64,000 nucleotides of DNA from Virgibacillus_N oceani_A (lineage in GTDB: Bacteria; Bacillota; Bacilli; Bacillales; Amphibacillaceae). Positions 1 to 8,342 of this stretch are shown here, one piece after another. The position numbers and the translations under genes are program-made. The stretch lies in the NCBI GenBank assembly GCA_041521345.1, contig JBGOHB010000018.1. One strand, written 5' to 3'. Every line of letters begins with the position of its first letter. Positions within the stretch are counted from its first letter, which is position 1. The notes under the pieces were generated by a model. The model ran no database searches and had not been told where the DNA came from. It was given only the letters and a program-made list of their open reading frames with translations.

Positions 1-115
1 TTAGATTCTAAATTACATGTGAAGTATCAATTTTATTTTCTCAAAAAATCAAATTTGAGAGAGCTGCTTTCCTGTTGTCTTTTTAGAGCAATTTTCATAA
101 GTGTTTTCATACAAA

Positions 116-325
116 TGTTAGTTGAACCAATCGTGCCGTTACCGGCTGTTAGATCTCCCACTTAGAATTTTCATGATTCCTTCATTCTTGTATTGGGAAT
201 CTTACGACGCACAGGACGTGCTAGTGCCGACAACGCCACAATTCTTTATGATGGGACGAGGAACTACTGTCCCGTAGTCCCAGGACGTGGCTTTGTCGGC
301 CAGCCAGTTACACTGCGATAAATTA
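116..325. repeat. Intergenic repeat A, copy 1 (with inserted hairpin module)
   Basis: Gene-free stretch downstream of rodZ. Positions 116-205 match 32326-32415 closely (shared start GTTAGTTGAACCAATCG), and 302-324 match 32416-32438. Between the two halves copy 1 carries an extra 96-nt module (206-301) that is absent at the same junction in copy 2. The module folds into nested helices: 226-233 with 293-300, 235-239 with 287-291, and 253-257 with 277-281. A related module lies just before copy 2. I see no coding potential. Positions 1-115 hold nothing I recognise. Confidence 0.8.
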
Positions 326-331
326 TTCAGT

Positions 332-1231
332 TTAATTATTAATATTGACCCATATACGCTGTACCACATTCTGAACTGGGTCTATTGGATATTCCAATTC
401 TATGTCATTAAAGGAAATTGATAAATCAGCTGCATTTCCTATATTAAAGTATACACTTTCCTCATCGGTAACATCTAATTCAACTGGAGAATCATCTTCA
501 GAGAACATACCGCTGAACAGTGAATCTTCAGCATCGTTTTCTATATCCAGCCATGTATTACCGCTTGATTCAAGTGTAAGCGTAACTTCATCTCCGGCAT
601 CATTTAGATCAAAGGTGGAGTTTGTCCCCTCTTCCTCGACTATAGTCAGTTCAGCTTCTGACGCTCCTTCATTTGCTTCTTCATTTTCCTCTTCATTCGT
701 ATCTTCTGTATCCTCGGTATCCTCGGTATCTTCCTGGTCGGCATCCCCATTATCCTCTGCATCTTCTTCCGGATCATTTATAATTGTAATTTCATTATCA
801 TTTTGCTCATTCTGGGAATCTGTTTCGCCATCCGACATTGTCAGTTGAATAAAATACCAAGCAGCAAAGAAAATCCCGATAACCAAGAGTACTACAATAA
901 TCGTTGGCAAAATGGATAGGAATGAATTATTTTTTTCCGAATTGCTTTCTTTCCTGTTTCGTTGAATTCGACTATACTGTACTTCTGGTTCTTCTTCGGT
1001 TTTGGGAACTTCTTCTTTATATTCTTCAAGGAGTTCATTTGGATCAAGGTCCACCGCATTGGCGTATTCCTTGATGAATGCTCTGGCATAAAATTTTCCA
1101 GGCAGAATTTGCAAGTTGCCCTCTTCAATTGCTACCAGATATCGCTTTTGAATTTTCGTCGTTTCCTGCAGAGTATCCAGGGAAATATTTTTTTCTTCTC
1201 TGGCCTCTTTCAGCCTTGCTCCTATTTCCAT
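332..1231 (-). CDS. rodZ: RodZ-family cytoskeletal protein (YmfM)
   Basis: Likely RodZ homologue, linking the MreB cytoskeleton to cell-wall synthesis. Residues about 1-70 form a helix-turn-helix domain of the HTH_25 type, starting MEIGARLKEAREEKNISLD. A basic stretch and one transmembrane segment (SFLSILPTIIVVLLVIGIFF) follow. Next comes a very acidic, low-complexity linker with repeated E-D-T units, then a C-terminal beta domain of the DUF4115 type. I chose the ATG at 1231 because GGATGG lies just upstream; a longer reading from 1243 adds only four residues. It is the last gene of the ymf block, where B. subtilis has ymfM before pgsA. The acidic linker is the least conserved part and fits a halotolerant proteome. 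Confidence 0.88.
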   Translation of the reverse strand: MEIGARLKEAREEKNISLDTLQETTKIQKRYLVAIEEGNLQILPGKFYARAFIKEYANAVDLDPNELLEEYKEEVPKTEEEPEVQYSRIQRNRKESNSEKNNSFLSILPTIIVVLLVIGIFFAAWYFIQLTMSDGETDSQNEQNDNEITIINDPEEDAEDNGDADQEDTEDTEDTEDTNEEENEEANEGASEAELTIVEEEGTNSTFDLNDAGDEVTLTLESSGNTWLDIENDAEDSLFSGMFSEDDSPVELDVTDEESVYFNIGNAADLSISFNDIELEYPIDPVQNVVQRIWVNINN

Positions 1232-1423
1232 AACAAACACCATCCATTTTCAGAAAACTTGTTTTATCGTTAAAGCATTCTTACGAAAGCGCAGTTTGGT
1301 TTCCTGGAAACCTTTATACTTTGGAGTGCAAGCTAGATGTGCACCTTTATTCGACGAAAAATGAACATTTCGCTTGTGATGTATCGCTGTGCGGCATCCT
1401 TCAGTGCACTCACGCGTATATGT

Positions 1424-2215
1424 TTAAAAATCAAACATTGAAAACCCTTGATTTGGATCGAACTGTTGTCTCTCAACATGCTCATAAGTGATTTCTTCAT
1501 CCTCATGACTGCGCAGTTCAATAATATAATCGAAATCCTCCATATCATATTCCGTTTGCTGAACAAAAATATCCGGGTGCTCTACTACTTTTATGGATGG
1601 GAGCTGCATAACCTCTCTGATTAATTGCCAATGCTTTTCGTTTGCCCGGCTTTTAGAAACAACTCCATCTATAATATAGATAGTATCCTCATTATATTCC
1701 CCTTCAACCAACTGACTGCGTACGGTTTGCTTAAGTAATGTACTTGAAACAAACAGCCATCTTTTATTTGCAGAAACACTTGCAGCAACAACTGATTCAG
1801 TCTTCCCAACCCGTGGCATGCCGCGTATTCCAATTAATTTATGTCCTTGGCGTTTGTATAATTCAGCCATGAAATCTACCAATAATCCTAATTCATCTCT
1901 AACAAATCGTACCAGTTTTCGGTCATCTACATCCATATGTATGTATCTGCCGTGCCTTACAGCCAGTCTGTCACGGAGTTTCGGTTTGCGAATTTTTCTA
2001 ACTTCGATCGTATCCATGGTTGCTAAAATCGATTCCAGTCTTGTTATATTATCATCAAATTTGGAAAGTATCAGCATTACTCTTCTTGATTTTTCAATAC
2101 CATTAATGGTAACAATGTTGATGGATAACATCCCTAGTAAAGAAGATATATCTCCTAATAGTCCAGGCCGGTTTTTCTTTATTTCATATTCCAGGTACCA
2201 TTCTGTTCGATCCAT
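1424..2215 (-). CDS. ymfK: YmfK-type protein (DUF3388 family)
   Basis: A 263-residue protein of unknown function conserved in Bacillaceae. The N-terminal 80 residues look like an ACT-like regulatory fold (EYEIKKNRPGLLGDISSLLG). The middle holds a P-loop-like segment, GIRGMPRVGKTESVVA, so nucleotide binding is possible but not shown. The start at 2215 has AAAGGGAG seven bases upstream. It lies between ymfJ and rodZ exactly as in B. subtilis, but a strong terminator separates it from ymfJ, so it probably has its own promoter. Family assignment is from recognition of the sequence and gene order; function is unknown. Confidence 0.82.
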   Translation of the reverse strand: MDRTEWYLEYEIKKNRPGLLGDISSLLGMLSINIVTINGIEKSRRVMLILSKFDDNITRLESILATMDTIEVRKIRKPKLRDRLAVRHGRYIHMDVDDRKLVRFVRDELGLLVDFMAELYKRQGHKLIGIRGMPRVGKTESVVAASVSANKRWLFVSSTLLKQTVRSQLVEGEYNEDTIYIIDGVVSKSRANEKHWQLIREVMQLPSIKVVEHPDIFVQQTEYDMEDFDYIIELRSHEDEEITYEHVERQQFDPNQGFSMFDF

Positions 2216-2342
2216 ATATATTCTCCCTTTTCACATACTTTATTAATGGTAACCAAACATCTCTAATAATTCAATATAAGTCTATAATAAATGATTTTCA
2301 CTTCTATGAAAAGCGGAACATTAAAGTTATCGGGAAATAAAT

Positions 2343-2381
2343 GAAAAAGAAGCTGCTTCGGAGTAAGGCAGCTTCTTTTTC
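2343..2381 (-). terminator. Terminator after ymfJ
   Basis: Perfect 14-bp inverted repeat (2343-2356 with 2368-2381) with A/T runs on both sides, directly after the ymfJ stop codon. It separates the ymfF-ymfJ unit from ymfK. Confidence 0.9.
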
Positions 2382-2383
2382 AT

Positions 2384-2647
2384 TTATTGATTCATGTTAC
2401 CCTGGTTTTGCACAAGTTTAATCATTGTATTTGCAATTGCCTGCTGTTCATTTTCGGAAGCAGCACTCCATAAATCTCGCAGCACGGTTTCCTCACTGTT
2501 TTTCGGATCAACACTCTGTGCGAGATAGTCACCTACTTCTTCAGCAACACTTTCTATCGTTTGCTGACTCATTCCCTGCTGCTGTGCTTCCTGCAGCTTA
2601 TTAGACAAGAACCCTTTCCATGATTCAAAATTATCAAGTACTGACAT
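2384..2647 (-). CDS. ymfJ: YmfJ (DUF3243 small protein)
   Basis: An 87-residue soluble, mostly helical protein of unknown function (DUF3243). The start MSVLDNFESWKGFL is chosen over longer readings because GAAGGAGG lies eight bases upstream. It follows ymfI with a short gap and ends at a strong terminator, so it is the last gene of the ymfF-ymfH-ymfI-ymfJ unit, as in B. subtilis. No catalytic motif is visible. Confidence 0.85.
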   Translation of the reverse strand: MSVLDNFESWKGFLSNKLQEAQQQGMSQQTIESVAEEVGDYLAQSVDPKNSEETVLRDLWSAASENEQQAIANTMIKLVQNQGNMNQ

Positions 2648-2760
2648 ACACCATGCCTCCTTCAAAAGTTTTACATGTATAGTATTTGAATTCCCCTTTT
2701 TTTTATGCACATGGAGGAAAAGCAATACTCTTTTCTTCTTAGGAAGGCTTTCTGCATAAA

Positions 2761-3477
2761 CTACCATCCGCCAGCCATGTTGATAATTTCACCTTGAATA
2801 TAACTTGATTTATCATCGAGTAAAAAGGAGACGACATGTGCTACTTCATCTGGTCTGCCAGCACGGTTTACAGGTATTCCAGAAATAAGTTCATCCTTTT
2901 CCGTATCCGGCAGATGTCCATTCATTTTTGTTTCGATGAAACCCGGACTTACTGCATTTACTGAAATACCGGAGGGAGCTACTTCTTTAGCTAATGCTTT
3001 AACAAAGCTGTTTTGAGCACCCTTAACAGAGGAATAAATAACTTCATTGCTTGCGCCCTGCTCCCCCCATATTGAGGTAATAAAAATGACCGCCCCAGAT
3101 TGCTTCTTGACCATTTGCGGCAATAAATATTTGGTGATCATCCACGGTGCCTTTACATGTAAATTAATCATATTGTCCATGGTTGACTCAGCCGTATCTT
3201 GGAAGACCCCAAAATGTGCCGATCCACTTGCAAAAATAATACTATCCACAGGGAAAACAAGTTCCGTTAAAAACTTTTTTACAGCGGATTCTTCACATAA
3301 ATCCGCCTGCAATACACCTAAAACATACGACTCATCCATACTCTCCCTAAATTGGTCAATCTTTTCCCTGCTTGTATTATAATGCAAGAGCAATGTATAG
3401 CCTCCATTAGCGAGCTGTTTTGCAATAGCAATTCCAATATCACCGCTTGCACCTATAATAAGTACATTGTGCCCCAT
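2761..3477 (-). CDS. ymfI: SDR reductase YmfI (EF-P modification)
   Basis: Short-chain dehydrogenase/reductase of 238 residues. The N-terminal cofactor motif GASGDIGIAIA and the catalytic Ser...Tyr-x-x-x-Lys (TSIWG, then YSSVKGA) are both present. In B. subtilis YmfI reduces a 5-aminopentanone group attached to a lysine of elongation factor P; the same role is inferred here from orthology and position. GAGGAG lies six bases before the ATG. It follows ymfH by ten bases, so the two are co-transcribed. Confidence 0.85.
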   Translation of the reverse strand: MGHNVLIIGASGDIGIAIAKQLANGGYTLLLHYNTSREKIDQFRESMDESYVLGVLQADLCEESAVKKFLTELVFPVDSIIFASGSAHFGVFQDTAESTMDNMINLHVKAPWMITKYLLPQMVKKQSGAVIFITSIWGEQGASNEVIYSSVKGAQNSFVKALAKEVAPSGISVNAVSPGFIETKMNGHLPDTEKDELISGIPVNRAGRPDEVAHVVSFLLDDKSSYIQGEIINMAGGW

Positions 3478-3487
3478 GATATTCTCC

Positions 3488-4771
3488 TCACTCAGCAGTT
3501 ATCGTACATACTGACAGACGATCTTCCTGAATCCAGTTTTGTAAAAAATCATTTGCATCATCTAAAGTTAGCGCTTCTACTGCAGGGATGATTTCAAAAA
3601 AGTCAATATCAAGCATTTGATAGTGGGTATATTTGCTGGCAATAAATTCAAGTGAATTCATGGAACGCAACAGCCGGCCAATTTTCTTCTTCTTCATTCG
3701 CGAGAATTCTGCTTCTGTAAATGATTCATTTTGCGTTGACAATAATAATTGCTTGGTTTTTTCAGCAAATTGTTCGGGTTCATTTGTATTTGTTCCGATC
3801 AGCGTGTAACCAAAATTCTCCTCCAGATTTGATTCAAAATAGAAGCTTGCATCAATAAGCTTTTCTTTATATAGCTGCTGATAGAATGAACCGCCCTTGG
3901 AGAAATAGTGATCCAAAACCATGCCTTGAAGCAACTCTTTTTTTAAATATGCAGCCCCTTTCAATGGGGTTACCGAATCCTTAATCCCTATTGTACATTT
4001 TGGAATGGAAACTGGCATCGTAATTTTATTCTCTTTTTTCGCTACTTCATCAGGTTCATCAGGAAACTCACGGGTGATATCATCCATTTTTTTGAAGTCT
4101 TTTGCTTTTTGATTTTCTTCAATTAAAGTCATCATATTCTCTTCATTAAAATTCCCCGTAATAAACAGTGTCATATTCTCCGGATGATAAAAAGTGTGAT
4201 AACAGGTATACAAGTCATCTTTAGTGATCGATTGAATAGATTCTACTGTCCCCGCTATATCGATATGCACGGGGTGATGCTGAAACATTGCTTTTATGGT
4301 TCCCATAAAAGACTGCCAATCAGGCTGATCATCATACATTTTAATCTCCTGGGCTATAATTCCCTTTTCCTTTTCTACAGACTCCTCGGAAAAATAAGGA
4401 TCCTGTACAAAATCAATCAATGTCTCTACATTCTTTTCAATATTATTGGTTGCAGAAAATAAGTAAGCAGTTTTGGTAAAAGAAGTATAAGCATTCGGTG
4501 AAGCCCCCTGCTTTCCAAAATCTGCAAACACGTCCCTGTCTTCTTTTTCAAATAATTTATGCTCCAAAAAATGTGCGATTCCTTCCGGTACGGTGATTGC
4601 TTCTTCTTTTTCAATCGGGACAAAGGATTGATCGATGGAACCGTAGTTTGTCGTAAATAATCCGTATGTTTTTGACATTTCTTTTCTTGGAAGCAAAACA
4701 ACCGTCAGGCCGTTATCCATTTTTTGGGTATAGACTGTTTCGTCAATATCATTGTATGTTTGTTTATGCAT
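3488..4771 (-). CDS. ymfH: M16-family zinc peptidase-like protein YmfH
   Basis: M16 (pitrilysin-like) peptidase family protein of 427 residues. The inverted zinc motif HFLEH is intact near residue 90, with the downstream region typical of the family, so this subunit can be catalytic. The start MHKQTYNDIDETVYTQ at 4771 follows a GGAAGGGCGAGG ribosome site and overlaps the end of ymfF by 8 bp, suggesting translational coupling. The partner YmfF lacks an evident HxxEH, so the two probably act as a catalytic/non-catalytic pair, as M16 proteins often do. Substrate unknown. Confidence 0.87.
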   Translation of the reverse strand: MHKQTYNDIDETVYTQKMDNGLTVVLLPRKEMSKTYGLFTTNYGSIDQSFVPIEKEEAITVPEGIAHFLEHKLFEKEDRDVFADFGKQGASPNAYTSFTKTAYLFSATNNIEKNVETLIDFVQDPYFSEESVEKEKGIIAQEIKMYDDQPDWQSFMGTIKAMFQHHPVHIDIAGTVESIQSITKDDLYTCYHTFYHPENMTLFITGNFNEENMMTLIEENQKAKDFKKMDDITREFPDEPDEVAKKENKITMPVSIPKCTIGIKDSVTPLKGAAYLKKELLQGMVLDHYFSKGGSFYQQLYKEKLIDASFYFESNLEENFGYTLIGTNTNEPEQFAEKTKQLLLSTQNESFTEAEFSRMKKKKIGRLLRSMNSLEFIASKYTHYQMLDIDFFEIIPAVEALTLDDANDFLQNWIQEDRLSVCTITAE

Positions 4772-6050
4772 TTGTGCCTCGCCCTTCCTGCGTGAGCAAA
4801 TAGAGTGTGTCCTCATCAATTTTTTTACTTGCATTGATAACATCCTGTTTTGTAACTTGTTTAATGTTTTCAATTAATTCCTCGGGGCTTCGTGTTACGC
4901 CTGCTAAAACCTGCTGGTATAAGAGCTCAATAATACCTTGCGGATGATCCATTGTTTCCAGCAGCTGATTTACAATTAACTCTTTTGTTTCTCTTAAATT
5001 ATCCGCTGTAAAATCGCCATCTTTCATTGCTTCCATTTGTAACCTAATAATATCTCTTGCTTTTTCAAAATCTTCATCAGCTATTCCGCTGAAGACGAGC
5101 AGTAATCCTTTTTGACTCTCCAGACGCGAAGCAGCATAGTAGGCAAGACTATTCTTCTCCCTGACATTGATAAACAATTTAGAGCTTGGAAAACCGCCAA
5201 ATATTCCATTAAATACCTGCAATGCAAAATATTCCTTGTCACGATACGTTGTGTTTGTCCGGTATCCGATATGGAGCTTAGCTTGCTGGATTTTATCTTT
5301 CTCTATAATTTCCTTCTGTTTTATCTCTTGGATTTTTTCTAACTTTTCTTCCTTCGCGACAGGATTATCTCTTCGCTGGAAAACCGCGTTAAACTGATTG
5401 GTTACCTCTTCTTCATCAAAATCGCCATGCACGTATATATTCATCTGATCAGACTGTAACATAGTCTCATAATAGGAATACAATTCATCATTCGTTAAAT
5501 CCTTTAAATCCTCTTCATAGCCATGAACATGAAGCTGATATTTCTCCCCTTTGCACATTTCATCGATAAGTCTCATATTGGCATAGCTCATTTTATCATC
5601 TTTTTGTGCATTTATTTTCTGCCTGAGTGTATCTTTTTCCCTATTAAAAATAGATTTATCAAAACGGTTATCTTTCGTATAAGGATTGTAAAGAATGTCA
5701 TGCACCAGGCCGATGCCTTCACTCATTATGTCCACGTTCTCGGGGATAAATTTTTTATTTGCCAGTTCTATCCTAATCGTAATGATATGATTCTCACCCT
5801 TCTTGCCACCGGAAAAACCCATAACAGAACCATATAAATCGTCAAGCTTCAGCTGTAACTCCTGTTTGCTCGGATAGTTATTCGTACCTTGATTTAAAAC
5901 ATAAGGAAGCAGTGCTCTCTGAGTAATCGTATTTCTGTTTAACGGGGCTTTTAATTTCACCGTAATTGAATTTGTTTTAAATTTATTGCTCTTTATGAAA
6001 TGGAGCTGATATCCATCCTGCTTACTTACACGCTCTTTTATCGACGTCAT
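4764..6050 (-). CDS. ymfF: M16-family non-catalytic partner YmfF
   Basis: M16-family protein of 428 residues. I find no HxxEH zinc motif, so it is probably the inactive partner of YmfH. The C-terminal half keeps the recognisable M16 region (NGIFGGFPSSKLFINVREKN). The start MTSIKERVSKQDGYQLH follows GGGAGG at the right spacing; a longer reading from 6095 has no ribosome site. It is the first gene of the ymfF-ymfH-ymfI-ymfJ unit, downstream of the terminator at 6131-6170. Confidence 0.86.
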   Translation of the reverse strand: MTSIKERVSKQDGYQLHFIKSNKFKTNSITVKLKAPLNRNTITQRALLPYVLNQGTNNYPSKQELQLKLDDLYGSVMGFSGGKKGENHIITIRIELANKKFIPENVDIMSEGIGLVHDILYNPYTKDNRFDKSIFNREKDTLRQKINAQKDDKMSYANMRLIDEMCKGEKYQLHVHGYEEDLKDLTNDELYSYYETMLQSDQMNIYVHGDFDEEEVTNQFNAVFQRRDNPVAKEEKLEKIQEIKQKEIIEKDKIQQAKLHIGYRTNTTYRDKEYFALQVFNGIFGGFPSSKLFINVREKNSLAYYAASRLESQKGLLLVFSGIADEDFEKARDIIRLQMEAMKDGDFTADNLRETKELIVNQLLETMDHPQGIIELLYQQVLAGVTRSPEELIENIKQVTKQDVINASKKIDEDTLYLLTQEGRGTNA

Positions 6051-6130
6051 AAACATCCTCCCACTATTAGCATATTTCCTCTTTATTTTGTACATATTTA
6101 TTTAGTATATGTAATACATTATAGATGAAA

Positions 6131-6170
6131 AAAAACCGACTTGCTAATATTTTCCGGCAAGTCGGTTTTT
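6131..6170 (-). terminator. Terminator of the nucleoside-transporter operon
   Basis: 14-bp perfect stem (6131-6144 with 6157-6170) rich in AAAAACCGACTTGC, with A/T runs on both sides so it could work in either direction. It lies between nupQ and ymfF. Confidence 0.9.
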
Positions 6171-6189
6171 ACATCAGGCCCAACACCTA

Positions 6190-6300
6190 ATGGTAGCGAG
6201 TTTTGTGGTGGGACGAGAATATCTCGCAGTCCCAAATTCTTACGGTGGGACGAGCATTTAGCGCCCAAACTTTTATCATGGGGTGATTATTCAGTGCAGT
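6190..6300. repeat. Intergenic hairpin repeats related to repeat A core
   Basis: Between nupQ and the terminator. The hairpin GGGACGAG...CGCAGTCCC (6210-6233) matches the innermost helix of repeat A, and a second partial copy, GGGACGAGCATTTAGCGC, follows at 6247-6264. The same 15-mer GACGAGCATTTAGCG recurs at 14788-14802, and a diverged form lies at 39428-39450. Confidence 0.6.
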
Positions 6301-6335
6301 CCGTACGTCGCTAAACGTGCGTTTCTGTCTTTGTT

Positions 6336-7295
6336 TTATCTGCTTCCTTTAATATATGGCTGTCCATTTGCTCTTGGTGCTTCTGCCCTTCCGATAAACC
6401 CTGCCAGTGCAAGAATGGTAAGAACATATGGTGCAACCAATAAGAATACTTGCGGCACATCTGCAAGAAGAGGTATCCCCCCGCCGATGACACTTAAACT
6501 CTGCGCAAAACCAAAAAATAAAGCAGCACCCATGGCACCTAATGGATGCCATTTTCCGAAAATGACAGCGGCTAAAGCCATAAATCCTTGACCTACGATT
6601 GTTGCTTGGGAAAAATTGAGTGCAATCGTCAACGCAAACACAGAACCGCCCAGACCACCTAATGCGCCGGACAGTATAACGGCAATATAGCGCATCTTGT
6701 ATACATTGATCCCATTTGTATCAGCAGCCATCGGGTGTTCCCCAACCGCCCTTAAACGCAGTCCAAACGGTGTTTTATATAACACATACCAGGAAATAAA
6801 AGCTAAAATTATAGCTAAATAGGAAGTTAAATACATGCTGGAGAAAAATATATCTCCAATGATCGGGATGTCAGAAAGAACTGGTATATCTCTTGTATAG
6901 AATGGCTGAGACACCATGTCTGTCTGTCCCTTATCATACCATTGTTTGGTAAGGAATATCCCCAATCCCAAGGCTAGAAAGTTAATGGCAACTCCGCTGA
7001 CCACCTGATCAGCACGAAAGCTGACAGCAGCAATAGCATGGATAACGGAAAACAAAGCGCCTATAAGCATGGCCACAATAATAGAGATCCAAGGTGTCCA
7101 GGCACCAAATACATCTGCAAATGTTAGATTGAATACTACGCCAACAAACGCCCCCATCACCATGAGTCCTTCCAAACCTATATTAACAACACCAGACCGT
7201 TCACTGAATACTCCGCCTAAAGCAGTAAATATTAAAGGTGCCGAAAAGAAAAGGGCAGGGGGAATAATTGATTGTAATAAGTCAATGAATCCCAT
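6336..7295 (-). CDS. nupQ: Nucleoside ABC transporter permease (NupQ-like)
   Basis: Inner-membrane permease of the BPD_transp_2 (branched-chain/ribose/nucleoside) family, 319 residues with about eight to nine hydrophobic segments. The conserved GLEGLMVMGAF and GGLGGSVFALTIALN loops are typical of BMP-associated permeases. GGAGGAG precedes the ATG and the stop codon of nupP abuts the start, so translation is coupled. With nupP it forms the heterodimeric channel for nucleosides; guanosine transport by NupNOPQ is known in B. subtilis, but the exact substrate here is inferred. Confidence 0.86.
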   Translation of the reverse strand: MGFIDLLQSIIPPALFFSAPLIFTALGGVFSERSGVVNIGLEGLMVMGAFVGVVFNLTFADVFGAWTPWISIIVAMLIGALFSVIHAIAAVSFRADQVVSGVAINFLALGLGIFLTKQWYDKGQTDMVSQPFYTRDIPVLSDIPIIGDIFFSSMYLTSYLAIILAFISWYVLYKTPFGLRLRAVGEHPMAADTNGINVYKMRYIAVILSGALGGLGGSVFALTIALNFSQATIVGQGFMALAAVIFGKWHPLGAMGAALFFGFAQSLSVIGGGIPLLADVPQVFLLVAPYVLTILALAGFIGRAEAPRANGQPYIKGSR

Positions 7296-8342
7296 TTATT
7301 TCTCCTCCTTTTTAAAGCGAAGTATCACCCAGCGAATAATATAGCTGGAAGCAACAAAGAAAATGATCAATGCAATAATAATATCTACTAATTCATTCGG
7401 CACGCCTGCTTCTGTAGGCATGTTCAGAGCCCCTACTTTTAAAGCACCGAATAAAATAGCTGCAAGTACAATACCTAGAGCAGTGTTCGCACCTAACAAC
7501 GCAACTGCAATGCCATCAAATCCTAAATTCGTAAAACCACCGCTCACCGTCATGTTTCCAAATGTTCCAAGCCCCTCCATGGAACCGGCTAACCCGGCAA
7601 ATGCACCAGCAACAACCATAGATAAGACAATATTTCGTTTAACACTCATTCCTGCATATTTTGAAGCATGGTTGTTAAAACCAACTGATTTTAATTCATA
7701 TCCAATGGTAGTACGTTCAATAATAAACCACATAATAACAGCCGCAAACAAGGCGATTAAAATTCCATAATGCATGCGGGAAAAATAGGTTAACCCTTGT
7801 AGCCAATCTGAAGATAATGAAGCAGTTTCTGCTACTCTTTCTGTACTGTTTTCACTATCTGATAGTATATTTCTAATAATTGCATTAGAACTGTACAGGG
7901 CAATATAATTAAGCATAATAGTTACAATAACTTCATGAACGCCAAGCCGTGCTTTTAAAATACCAGGAATAAATCCCCAAATTGCCCCTGCCAAAGCTGC
8001 TACAAGAATAGCAAGAGGAAGATGAATAAACATCGGTGCATCTACAGTAGTACCAATCCATACTGCAGAAAGCCAGCCGACAATAACCTGTCCTTCTGCC
8101 CCGATATTGAATAATCCGCTCCGGAAAGCAAAACCAACAGCCAAACCAGTTAAAATATACGGGGTTACCTGGCGAACTGTCTCTCCGATGAAATAAGCGT
8201 CACCAAAAGCACCTTCCCATAAAGCAGCATACCCCTGAATCGGATTATATCCAAAAACAAGCATAATAATGGCGCCTGATAATAGTCCAATAAAGACAGA
8301 AATGAGCGGGACAAGTATATTAAATGTTTTATTTGAAGTCAT
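7296..8342 (-). CDS. nupP: Nucleoside ABC transporter permease (NupP-like)
   Basis: Second BPD_transp_2-type permease, 348 residues with about nine to ten transmembrane segments. The family loops FNIGAEGQVIVGWLSA and AGAFAGLAGSMEGLGT are present. Its ATG overlaps the last base of the ATPase gene stop, so the operon is tightly packed. It pairs with NupQ to form the transmembrane channel. Confidence 0.86.
   Translation of the reverse strand: MTSNKTFNILVPLISVFIGLLSGAIIMLVFGYNPIQGYAALWEGAFGDAYFIGETVRQVTPYILTGLAVGFAFRSGLFNIGAEGQVIVGWLSAVWIGTTVDAPMFIHLPLAILVAALAGAIWGFIPGILKARLGVHEVIVTIMLNYIALYSSNAIIRNILSDSENSTERVAETASLSSDWLQGLTYFSRMHYGILIALFAAVIMWFIIERTTIGYELKSVGFNNHASKYAGMSVKRNIVLSMVVAGAFAGLAGSMEGLGTFGNMTVSGGFTNLGFDGIAVALLGANTALGIVLAAILFGALKVGALNMPTEAGVPNELVDIIIALIIFFVASSYIIRWVILRFKKEEK

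Noticed and set aside
402..848. Ser-rich open frame on the plus strand
   Set aside because: It is the antisense shadow of the acidic linker of rodZ (Glu/Asp codons read as Ser/Phe); no ribosome site and no protein-like composition.
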